Below, piece by piece: positions 14,054 through 20,949 of a DNA stretch of 21,133 bases. The stretch's first letter is position 1, and the number at the start of each line of letters is the position of its first letter. The position numbers and the translations under genes are program-made. Source of the DNA: Bacteroidales bacterium UBA1064 (GTDB lineage: Bacteria; Bacteroidota; Bacteroidia; Bacteroidales; Tenuifilaceae); NCBI GenBank assembly GCA_002316235.1, contig DCDD01000157.1:1-21133 (forward strand). The letters run 5' to 3'. The notes under the pieces are model-generated. The model saw only the letters and a program-made list of their open reading frames with translations, did no database searches and was not told the DNA's origin.

Positions 14054-14692
14054 ATGGAAGAAATTAACCAGGGCGCATCTATAAACGATGAGGAGGGTTA
14101 CTCCCGGATTGAGCGTTGGAACGCCGAGACAACAGAAAAACTTGCCTACCACTACAGTGAGATAATCAAGCTTATTGGCGAGGATGCCTCGCGGGAGGGC
14201 TTGGTTCAAACTCCTGTAAGGGTGGCTAAGTCCATACAGTTCCTTACGCACGGCTATAATGTTGACCCACATGAGATGATACGAAGCGCCAGGTTTAAGG
14301 AGGATTACCGGCAGATGGTGCTGGTGAAGGATATCGAGCTCTACTCGCTGTGCGAGCACCACATGATACCCTTTTACGGGAAAGCTCATGTTGCCTACAT
14401 CCCAAATGGGTATATCACCGGTTTAAGTAAAATTGCCAGGGTTGTAGATGCCTACGCCCGAAGGCTTCAGGTTCAGGAACGGCTTACCGTTCAAATCCGC
14501 GACTGCATTCAGGAAACGCTCAACCCATTGGGAGTGGCCGTGGTGATTGAAGCTGCTCACATGTGCATGCAGATGCGGGGCATTCAGAAGCAGAACTCCG
14601 TAACCACCACTTCTGCATTCACCGGTGCTTTCCTAACCCACGATAACACCCGCGAAGAGTTTATCCACTTGATTGGTGTCAGGCTGCACTAG
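14054..14692 (+). CDS. folE: GTP cyclohydrolase I
   Basis: 212 aa from ATG at 14054 (a GTG at 14048 is an alternative). Zinc and catalytic residues of FolE are visible: C100, H102 and H103 in 'YSLCEHHMIPF', and C171 in 'AAHMCMQMRG'. Other family marks are 'GLVQTPVRVAKSIQFL' (49-64), 'GLSKIARVVDAYARRLQVQE' (123-142) and 'NSVTTTSAFTGAF' (181-193). It converts GTP to dihydroneopterin triphosphate, the substrate of the PTPS encoded 13 bp upstream, so the operon holds two consecutive steps. The same product also feeds folate and queuosine synthesis. It ends convergently with the barrel gene. Confidence 0.97.
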   Translation: MEEINQGASINDEEGYSRIERWNAETTEKLAYHYSEIIKLIGEDASREGLVQTPVRVAKSIQFLTHGYNVDPHEMIRSARFKEDYRQMVLVKDIELYSLCEHHMIPFYGKAHVAYIPNGYITGLSKIARVVDAYARRLQVQERLTVQIRDCIQETLNPLGVAVVIEAAHMCMQMRGIQKQNSVTTTSAFTGAFLTHDNTREEFIHLIGVRLH

Positions 14693-14712
14693 CTTATCAC
14701 TTTTAACAATAA

Positions 14713-14730
14713 AAGCCTGATGGCAGGCTT
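14713..14730 (-). terminator. Stem-loop terminator between folE and the barrel gene
   Basis: AAGCCTG (14713-14719), loop ATGG, CAGGCTT (14724-14730): a perfect 7-bp stem. Read on the minus strand it is followed by a T-rich stretch (TTTTATTGTT), so it best serves the barrel gene. On the plus strand no T-run follows, but it may still halt folE transcripts. Confidence 0.65.
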
Positions 14731-14760
14731 CTACAAAATAAATAAGGTAATAGCTAAGGG

Positions 14761-15486
14761 TTAGTTTCTTTTTTCAATCTTCAGCCCCTTGGCATTGTTG
14801 CTATCCACTTCGTTACCTGCTGGTTCAGGTTCCGGAGTTTTATTCTTCTTCAACTTGAACATCAGGTCAACCAAATCGAACTTGTAGGTGAGAATTACCT
14901 CGAATGATCTGGAGTGAGTCGTAATATTATCATCCGAATGAATATCTGAGAACCCCAATGAGTACCTTAAATCCAAAGCTGCTACACCAGTTTTAAACGG
15001 GTACTGCGCTCCTGCACCCAGCCCCATTCCCCACTCGAATTTTTTCATACCACCTCCCAGTTCATAGGTAGTGCCATCGTCATATACCCAAGCGCCGCCA
15101 ACCCTTACGTTGGCAAACGTTCCGCCCATCACATAAACCTTGTCCAGCCCCAACGCCCTGAATCCGTATTTGGCCAGAATGGGTATGCCGATGTAGTTCA
15201 TCCTGATTTTTCCAAAATTCTCATCCCTGCTTCCCTTCGACAGGAACATCAGCTCGGTTTGAATGGAAAAACGAGTGGTGAAACCAAACTCCCCCACTGC
15301 TCCAAACTCATATCCAAACCGGCTTTTTTCATAAGTGCCGTTAAAGTCGGAAAACTTGGAAAAGTTCATGCCAAGCCTGGGTCCAACGTAAATATACCCT
15401 ACCTCGTGTCCAAAAACCTTGAACAGCTGTGCATTCGAGATGCCATAAGCCATTACTATGACCAGGGTGAATAGTAGCCTCTTCAT
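14761..15486 (-). CDS. Outer-membrane beta-barrel protein, PorT-like/OMP_b-brl family
   Basis: 241 aa. The signal peptide (1-19, 'AYGISNAQ') is followed by 'YIYVGPRLGMNFSKF', a common opening of Bacteroidetes eight-strand barrels, then alternating strands such as 'RFSIQTELMFLSKGSRD', 'MNYIGIPILAKYGF', 'FEWGMGLGAGAQYPF', 'ALDLRYSLGFSDIH' and 'RSFEVILTYKFDL'. After the last strand there is an unusual charged tail of about 30 residues (KLKKNKTPEPEP... to the end), which could lie in the periplasm. The function is unknown; such proteins range from structural barrels to T9SS PorT relatives. It is a single gene, with a terminator just downstream and a repeat-rich divergent region upstream. Confidence 0.85.
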   Translation of the reverse strand: MKRLLFTLVIVMAYGISNAQLFKVFGHEVGYIYVGPRLGMNFSKFSDFNGTYEKSRFGYEFGAVGEFGFTTRFSIQTELMFLSKGSRDENFGKIRMNYIGIPILAKYGFRALGLDKVYVMGGTFANVRVGGAWVYDDGTTYELGGGMKKFEWGMGLGAGAQYPFKTGVAALDLRYSLGFSDIHSDDNITTHSRSFEVILTYKFDLVDLMFKLKKNKTPEPEPAGNEVDSNNAKGLKIEKRN

Positions 15487-15548
15487 TATTAGGTTAATTT
15501 TTTAGGTTATCTAGTAACACAAATTAACAAATATTTTTTGAAACCGAT

Positions 15549-15631
15549 AGCGGGTTTGAAATGAAAAATTTCATTTTTGGTTGGTTAGCAAATATTTGCT
15601 GATATTTTATTCACTTATGGTTTAACCCGCT
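15549..15631. repeat. Nested inverted repeats in the divergent region (possible three-way structure)
   Basis: Outer arms AGCGGGTT (15549-15556) and AACCCGCT (15624-15631) enclose two further perfect dyads: AAATGAAA-AA-TTTCATTT (15559-15576) and the palindrome AGCAAATATTTGCT (15587-15600). Together they could fold as a three-way junction in DNA or RNA, or be stacked operators for the barrel gene. No exact -7 element for the barrel gene was found here. Confidence 0.5.
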
Positions 15632-15708
15632 CATTTTTCGAAGCCTTGAGTATCTGCAAAAAGGAATAGTATTTTCTTAATCTCAAATTCCTACTGTATA
15701 GGTTGATT

Positions 15709-15730
15709 GGTTGGCATTTGCACCCCAACC
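15709..15730. repeat. Small inverted repeat overlapping the HsdR_N-gene promoter
   Basis: GGTTGG (15709-15714) and CCAACC (15725-15730) flank the -33 TTTG (15717-15720). It could be a regulator site at the promoter. TTGGTTGG also occurs at 15577-15584. Confidence 0.3.
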
Positions 15731-15747
15731 GGAATTTAGTACTTTTG
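15717..15747 (+). promoter_or_regulatory. Full Bacteroidetes promoter (TTTG-N19-TAnnTTTG), start at or near the ATG
   Basis: TTTG at 15717-15720 and TACTTTTG at 15740-15747, separated by exactly 19 nt, match both elements of the primary-sigma consensus. The expected transcription start (about 4-7 nt downstream) falls on or beside the ATG at 15752, so the mRNA would be leaderless or almost so. Confidence 0.7.
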
Positions 15748-15751
15748 CCCT

Positions 15752-16225
15752 ATGGCTGTTGAAGGTATAAGCAGGCTCAATTTCCCAGAATTTGACTTCC
15801 GAGTAAGGGAGGTTGGTAAAAGCTTACAGATTTTTGATGCTGTAAGGAAAAAATTCGTACCTCTAACCCCTGAGGAGTGGGTGAGGCAACACCTTATTCG
15901 CTACCTTTGCGATTTTAAGAATGTTCCCACGGGATTAATAGGGGTGGAGGTTGCTTTTTTGCTGAATGGGGTAAACCATAGAGCCGATGTGGTGGTCTAT
16001 GGTAGAGCCGGGAAGCCGTTAGTGGTTGTAGAGTGTAAGGCTGCTGATGTTGAACTCAGCGAGAGCACTGTTGACCAGGTTGTTCGCTACAACTCATACT
16101 TTAAGGCTCCCTACCTGGTGATTACAAACGGAATTAAACACTACACCTTTGCTGTAAGCTGGGAATCGGGGAACTCCTACAGTCTAAATGAAATTCCTGA
16201 TTACAGCGTGATGGAGCAAAGTTGA
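15752..16225 (+). CDS. HsdR_N-domain protein (PD-(D/E)XK nuclease-like, stand-alone)
   Basis: 157 aa. It matches the short Bacteroidetes proteins named after the type I restriction HsdR N-terminal domain, opening with 'LNFPEFDFRVRE' and 'IFDAVRKKFVPLTPEEWVRQ'. The nuclease-fold motifs are present: E66 ('GVEVAFLLNG'), D79 ('HRADVVVYGR') and E94-x-K96 ('VVVECKAAD'), plus Q109 and Y113 in 'DQVVRYNSYF', which resembles motif QxxxY. There is no helicase part and no hsdM or hsdS nearby, so this is not a restriction system; its role is unknown. The start is supported by the family N-terminus even though the promoter leaves no leader. A class V aminotransferase follows 30 bp downstream and may be co-transcribed. 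Confidence 0.85.
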   Translation: MAVEGISRLNFPEFDFRVREVGKSLQIFDAVRKKFVPLTPEEWVRQHLIRYLCDFKNVPTGLIGVEVAFLLNGVNHRADVVVYGRAGKPLVVVECKAADVELSESTVDQVVRYNSYFKAPYLVITNGIKHYTFAVSWESGNSYSLNEIPDYSVMEQS

Positions 16226-16255
16226 AGATAATTTTTCTCAAAATATTACTATGAA

Positions 16256-17719
16256 ATGAGCCAAACCGAGAAGTACTTTGAGCAGTTCAGGAAGAACATT
16301 GTAGGGATTGATACAACCTACCCCACTGTTTTTGGGCAGAAGCCATTAATTTATGCCGACTGGATTGCCAGTGGCAGGCTATACCGGCCAATAGAGGAGA
16401 GGATGCTGAATGTTTTTGGCCCCATGGTGGCCAACACCCATACCGAGAGCAGCTACACTGGGAAATTTATGACCGAGGCCTACCACTTTGCCCTAAAGGA
16501 GATAAAACGGCACGTAAATGCTGGTTCGGATGATGTAATTGTAACTTCGGGTTTCGGAATGACATCCTCAGTAAATAAATTCCAGCGCATCCTGGGGTTA
16601 AAAAACTACAGCTTTGTCTTTGCCAACCCTAAAGAGCGGCCGGTGGTGTTTGTTACCCACATGGAGCACCACTCCAACCAAACCTCATGGTACGAAACTA
16701 TTGCCGAGGTGGTGGTAGTGGAGCCCGACGAGAACCTCATGGTTTCACCAGCTAATTTAAGAAGAACACTTGAGAATTACAGCGACAGGCCAATGAAGAT
16801 TGGTTCCTTTACGGCTTGCAGCAATGTAACCGGTATCCGAACTCCTGTTCACGAGTTGGCGCGTATCATGCACGAGGTCGGAGGCCTTTGTTTTGTTGAT
16901 TATGCCGCATCTGCTCCCTATGAAGAAATTAACATGCACCCCTCCGAACCACTTGAGAGGCTGGATGCCATATTCTTTTCACCCCACAAGTTTCTTGGTG
17001 GGCCCGGGGCTTCGGGCGTGCTAATTTTCAACTCGCAACTTTATAAAAACAGGGTTCCCGATAACCCTGGAGGCGGAACGGTGGACTGGACGAACCCCTG
17101 GGGTGAGTACAAGTATATTGACGATATCGAAAGGCGGGAGGATGGTGGAACGCCCGGTTTCCTTCAGGCCATTCGCTCTGCACTGGCCATCAGGCTCAAG
17201 GAGAAAATGGGGGTTAAAAATATCGCCCTTCGCGAGGAGGAGCTCGTGAATCTTGCCTTCGAAAAGCTGAAGGGTATCCCCGGGCTTCATATTCTGGCCG
17301 AAAACTGCTGCCAAAGAATTGGCTCTATTTCATTCTACATTGATGAGCTCCACTACAACCTGGTGGTTACCCTGCTAAGCGAGCGCTACGGCATTCAAAT
17401 GCGGGGCGGGTGTGTTTGTGCCGGTACATACGGCCATTTCCTGTTGAATGTTACTAAAGATAAGTCGCACCGGATTACCGAAATGATTAATCATGGCGAT
17501 TTTTCTCAGAAGCCCGGCTGGGTTAGGTGGTCGCTACATCCAACAACCACCGATGCCGAGGTGGAGTACATTGCCAATGCGCTTCGGGAAATTTCAGCAA
17601 ACGGCACATCGTGGAAGAATGACTACACCTACTGTAAGCACACCAACGAGTTCTGTAGCAAAAATCCAGAGGTTAAGTCTCTATGGCCAGATATTCCGAG
17701 CCTTTTTAACTTTGATTAA
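16256..17719 (+). CDS. Class V PLP-dependent aminotransferase (SufS/cysteine-desulfurase-like)
   Basis: 487 aa, about 80 longer than SufS. The fold-type I PLP site is clear: H138 ('THMEHHSNQ'), D215 ('FVDYAASAP') and the Schiff-base K245 in 'FFSPHKFLGGPGASGVL'. The sulfur-transfer loop 'MRGGCVCAGTYGH' (382-394) aligns R383-x-G385-x-x-C388-A389 with the R-T-G-H-H-C-A of SufS, so cysteine desulfurase chemistry is possible. The C-terminal extension (about 420-487) contains 'KPGWVRWSLHPTTTDAEVE' and a Cys-containing tail ('YCKHTNEFC'). The substrate is uncertain; selenocysteine lyase or another class V activity remains open. No suf or isc genes adjoin it. It lies 30 bp after the HsdR_N gene and ends convergently with the GNAT gene. 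Confidence 0.85.
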   Translation: MSQTEKYFEQFRKNIVGIDTTYPTVFGQKPLIYADWIASGRLYRPIEERMLNVFGPMVANTHTESSYTGKFMTEAYHFALKEIKRHVNAGSDDVIVTSGFGMTSSVNKFQRILGLKNYSFVFANPKERPVVFVTHMEHHSNQTSWYETIAEVVVVEPDENLMVSPANLRRTLENYSDRPMKIGSFTACSNVTGIRTPVHELARIMHEVGGLCFVDYAASAPYEEINMHPSEPLERLDAIFFSPHKFLGGPGASGVLIFNSQLYKNRVPDNPGGGTVDWTNPWGEYKYIDDIERREDGGTPGFLQAIRSALAIRLKEKMGVKNIALREEELVNLAFEKLKGIPGLHILAENCCQRIGSISFYIDELHYNLVVTLLSERYGIQMRGGCVCAGTYGHFLLNVTKDKSHRITEMINHGDFSQKPGWVRWSLHPTTTDAEVEYIANALREISANGTSWKNDYTYCKHTNEFCSKNPEVKSLWPDIPSLFNFD

Positions 17720-17783
17720 TTGCAACTCGGAATTTTTTACTCGTGCAGCTTGTGGTTTGAACCCTGGCAGCTTTTATTCCGGG

Positions 17784-18350
17784 TTAGTTTTTTGGTAGGC
17801 GTGGTTTGGGGTTAAGGAGCTGGAGCATTACCTCATCCTCCCAGCCGCTTTGCGTTTTTAACCATGATTTTTTTACCCCAACCTCAACGAATCCTTGCTT
17901 CTTGAAGAGCTGCAGGCTAACCTGGTTATCGGCCGATATGTTGCAGTAAATCTGGTTTAGCTGGAGGATGCCAAAACAGTACCGAACAAGGAGTTTTAGT
18001 GCCTCAGTAGCATAGCCTCTGCGACGATACTGCTGGTTTGCAATCAGAATACCTATCCCTGCCCTAAGATGGTAGGGGTCGAAGTCAAAAAGGTCAATCA
18101 ACCCTACAGGAACATTCATCAGGGCGTTCTGATCCTTAGCCTCAATGATGAGTCGAAGTTGTTTTGACTCCCAAATGTCGAGGTGTGCTGTTTCGATGTA
18201 TTTTTTTAGCAGGTGGCGTGAGAATGGGGTAATGGTGTTGCTCACCTTCCATATTTCCATGTTGTTTTCCCAAACGTAGAGCAAATCCACATCATCGGGT
18301 TCCGGTGCCCTGAGTTTTACCATGTTATTTTCCAAAACACCTTCAGTCAT
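17784..18350 (-). CDS. GNAT-family N-acetyltransferase (RimJ/RimL-like)
   Basis: 188 aa from ATG at 18350; a GTG at 18353 would add one residue. It begins with 'VKLRAPEPDDVDLLYVWENN', the usual opening of the Acetyltransf_3/RimJ-L group. It continues with 'VGLIDLFDFDPYHLRAGIGI' (82-101), the acetyl-CoA loop 'QQYRRRGYATEALKLL' (106-121) and 'ISADNQVSLQLFKKQGFVEVG' (138-158). It transfers an acetyl group to an amine or protein N-terminus; the substrate is unknown. The ATG shares its A with the TGA of the OmpA-like gene (TGATG), so translation is probably coupled to that gene. Confidence 0.9.
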   Translation of the reverse strand: MTEGVLENNMVKLRAPEPDDVDLLYVWENNMEIWKVSNTITPFSRHLLKKYIETAHLDIWESKQLRLIIEAKDQNALMNVPVGLIDLFDFDPYHLRAGIGILIANQQYRRRGYATEALKLLVRYCFGILQLNQIYCNISADNQVSLQLFKKQGFVEVGVKKSWLKTQSGWEDEVMLQLLNPKPRLPKN

Positions 18351-20866
18351 CACCTGTTCTTTTCGAGCTTCACTATAATTGCATTCGGAAATCCCAGAGA
18401 GTTAACGGTGTCGAGATTCTTTTTGGCAGAGTCCCTGGTGTCAAAGATGCCAAAATAGTACCTGTACAGACCGTCTTCGCCTTTCTCCTCCGTTACCGGG
18501 AACCCTTTGAATGAGTCTTGGTTTAGCGGCTTTTCGCAGGTTACCACCAGTATGGTGTAGATAGTGCGTTTGGTGATTAGCTGCTTTTGCGAGGATCTGA
18601 CAATTCGCTGCAGCTCATTTTCGTTGATAATTACCGCTTGTGGGAAGTTGAGGTCAACAACCTTCCCGAACGATTCGATGGCATCGGATTTGGAAGAGAA
18701 GCTGCCAATGCATATAAAGCTGTAGGAACCAACCGCATAGACCTGAGTATTCATGTCCAGGGCTTTCTCCACCTCTGAAATCTGTTTTTCTGTAGGCTTA
18801 ACACCGGGTTGGGCTAGTAGTATGGTATATCGAGAGTTTATGGGTTTAAGATGTTCAGGAACATCAACATACTCAATGCTGATTTTTTTATCGGGGTTGA
18901 AAATTCTAATGCTGGCACGACGGTTGAATTGTCTCCCGGCCGGGTTATCACTTCCATCGGGATTGGTGTTTGTGGCAAGATTTTCCAGCGATCCTAGCCC
19001 GCGAACAATGAAACGTCTTTCGTCAATCCCTTTTGCAACCAGGTAATCCACTACGGCACTGGCGCGCTTGGCCGAAAGTTTTAGGTTGTATATGGGCGAG
19101 CCCTTACTATCGGTATGCCCTGTAACCTCAATGTATAATGATGGATTTTCGGCCATCAGGTTGAAAACCTTTTCAAGTTCAAACTTAGCTTCGCGGGTAA
19201 GGGCGTAGCTGTCGAAGTCGAAAAGAATATTCTGCAGCTTGATGACGGCGCCCTCGGCAACCATTTTGGGTTGAAGTTTCAGCTCTAGCGGATAAACCTC
19301 CTGGTTAAAGTTGCGAGGAATATACAGGTGCACCGGCTCCATGCTGTAGAAGTTGCTGGCTGCTTCAACTCTGTATGTCCCTGGTGTTAGTGTACATGTA
19401 AACTTGCCAATTTTGGAGGGAACAATGGTATCTCTTATGTTCAGTATACTGTCGGAGGTAATGATAATTTTAACATCAGCCGATTGGATGTCGGAGTTGT
19501 CGGTAAGGTAGATGGAGCCGTCGAGTCCAACGTACCTTACCGGTGGGGCAGGATTTATGGAGATTTGGTAAAGTTCGTTGTATGGCGATTCACCGTTGGA
19601 GGCTAAGGGCATAACGGCGGTGCTGGAATCAAAAGGAAAGTAAAAATACTCATCGTCGGGAGTGTTTATGGGGTATCCGATATTTACAGGATTTGACCAT
19701 TGCCCGTTGGGAATACGTTTGGAGTAGAAGATATCGTATCCGCCCATGCTGTTATGTCCCTGTGATGCGAAGTAAAGGGTATTGCCATCGGGGCTTAATA
19801 TGGGCGATTCCTCGTTGTAGGGTGTATTTATGATCTCACCAAGGTTGGACGGAGGCGAAACTTTATCACCAGGAAGTAACTCGGAAATGTATATATCAAG
19901 CCCTCCAACGCCACCTTTACGGTTCGAAGTAAAAAGAATATACTTGTCATCGGCCGAGTAGGAGGCAAAGGTTTCCCAGTCTCTAGAGTTTATATCACCC
20001 TGAAATTTCTTTGCAAGTTGCCACTTTCCACCTTCAAGGGTAGATATGTAGATATTCCCTGAACCCATGTCATTAATAAAAATAAGGAGTTTGGTGCCAT
20101 CATGGTTAAGGGATGTGGAGTAAACCTCACCTTCTACGCCCAAGTCAAGGGTGATGTTGCTGGGTGTTCCCCATTCACCATTGGTTTTCACGCTATGGTA
20201 TAGAGCGGTGTAGAATTTTTCCTTTACAGTAAATACTAAACTTTGCCTATCGCCCGAGAAAACCGGATAGCTAATGCTAACATTTCTGCCTGGAAGCAGG
20301 ACAAACCGCTCCTTTTTTATGTTGAGCGGTTTTTCGAGAAAAGAGGCGGCGGTTTGGCAGGCCTTAATCTGTTGGTTTACATAGTCGAGGTTGTATATAT
20401 CGCCAACGTTCAGGTTCTCCCGGAATTGGGTAAACGCATTGAGGGCTTTGGAAAGCTCCATGTTGATCATGTAGGCCTGCCCAAGGTAAAAGAGGGCATT
20501 CAACGGAGCTTTTGTTTCACGGTATGACCCTTCTACGTACTTTGGGCTAATGCTTTGAGCGGCCATTTCTAGGAAGGGTATGGCCATTTGTTTTTTCCCG
20601 GAAATATTCAGGTAGCACTGGCCAAGCCGGTAATGGATATTGCTGTTGGTAGAATCCAGCTTGTAAAGTTTCTGGTAAAGGGGTAGCGCTTCCTGGTAAT
20701 CGTCCATCAGAAGGTAGTATTCGGCATCGGTAAATATTTCCTTAAATCCTGCGGGTTGGGCAGCTAGCCGAGGCATGCTCAGCATGAAGGTTGAAATTAA
20801 AAAAATCCAACCTAACCCGTGTGTTATCAAGCTTGATTTAATCTCTTTTGCTGTTTGGCAGTGCAT
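18350..20866 (-). CDS. TPR-PD40-OmpA envelope protein with tandem C-terminal SPOR-like modules
   Basis: 838 aa from ATG at 20866; a TTG at 20890 would add eight residues and is less likely. Signal peptide about 14-37 ('RLAAQ'). The order is: TPR-like helices (about 42-175), PD40/WD40-like propeller repeats (about 200-430, e.g. 'NEESPILSPDGNTLYFAS' and 'GGYDIFYSKR'), a small beta domain (about 445-530) and an OmpA_C peptidoglycan-binding domain (about 540-655, 'ILFDFDSYAL', 'GHTDSKGSP', 'LSAKRASAVVDYL', 'NRRASI'). Two SPOR-like segments close it (about 678-750 and 768-836). The first part is the layout of the T9SS protein PorE and related Bacteroidetes anchors. It likely tethers an outer-membrane complex to peptidoglycan; a T9SS role is unproven. 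It is coupled to the GNAT gene downstream. Confidence 0.88.
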   Translation of the reverse strand: MHCQTAKEIKSSLITHGLGWIFLISTFMLSMPRLAAQPAGFKEIFTDAEYYLLMDDYQEALPLYQKLYKLDSTNSNIHYRLGQCYLNISGKKQMAIPFLEMAAQSISPKYVEGSYRETKAPLNALFYLGQAYMINMELSKALNAFTQFRENLNVGDIYNLDYVNQQIKACQTAASFLEKPLNIKKERFVLLPGRNVSISYPVFSGDRQSLVFTVKEKFYTALYHSVKTNGEWGTPSNITLDLGVEGEVYSTSLNHDGTKLLIFINDMGSGNIYISTLEGGKWQLAKKFQGDINSRDWETFASYSADDKYILFTSNRKGGVGGLDIYISELLPGDKVSPPSNLGEIINTPYNEESPILSPDGNTLYFASQGHNSMGGYDIFYSKRIPNGQWSNPVNIGYPINTPDDEYFYFPFDSSTAVMPLASNGESPYNELYQISINPAPPVRYVGLDGSIYLTDNSDIQSADVKIIITSDSILNIRDTIVPSKIGKFTCTLTPGTYRVEAASNFYSMEPVHLYIPRNFNQEVYPLELKLQPKMVAEGAVIKLQNILFDFDSYALTREAKFELEKVFNLMAENPSLYIEVTGHTDSKGSPIYNLKLSAKRASAVVDYLVAKGIDERRFIVRGLGSLENLATNTNPDGSDNPAGRQFNRRASIRIFNPDKKISIEYVDVPEHLKPINSRYTILLAQPGVKPTEKQISEVEKALDMNTQVYAVGSYSFICIGSFSSKSDAIESFGKVVDLNFPQAVIINENELQRIVRSSQKQLITKRTIYTILVVTCEKPLNQDSFKGFPVTEEKGEDGLYRYYFGIFDTRDSAKKNLDTVNSLGFPNAIIVKLEKNR

Positions 20867-20949
20867 TGTTCGGCAGTTAAATAATTTCAAGAAACAAATT
20901 TAGCATTATTTAACCATAAAGTCCATTTTTTTAAAATCCTGCGGGTTGG
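20744..20949. repeat. 16-nt exact direct repeat, gene start and upstream copy
   Basis: AAATCCTGCGGGTTGG occurs at 20744-20759, inside the OmpA-like gene where it encodes Q-P-A-G-F right after the signal peptide, and again at 20934-20949 upstream of the gene. On the minus strand the upstream copy can also be read as a hydrophobic run ending in GQPAGF and then a stop. Confidence 0.5.
20895..20902 (-). promoter_or_regulatory. Putative -7 element (TAnnTTTG) for the OmpA-GNAT operon
   Basis: The minus strand reads TAAATTTG, an exact -7 match. It predicts a start near 20890 and a leader of about 24 nt to the ATG at 20866, which also argues against the TTG start. No -33 TTTG is evident. Confidence 0.45.

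Noticed and set aside
15752..16225. Type I restriction-modification system
   Set aside because: Only the HsdR N-terminal nuclease-like fold is present; there is no helicase part, hsdM or hsdS.
17760..17785. AACCC/GGGTT hairpin between the aminotransferase and GNAT genes as a terminator
   Set aside because: Short stem with a long loop, no T-tract and overlap with the GNAT stop codon; too weak.
20867..20890. TTG start for the OmpA-like gene
   Set aside because: ATG at 20866 leaves a good signal peptide, and the predicted transcription start is near 20890.
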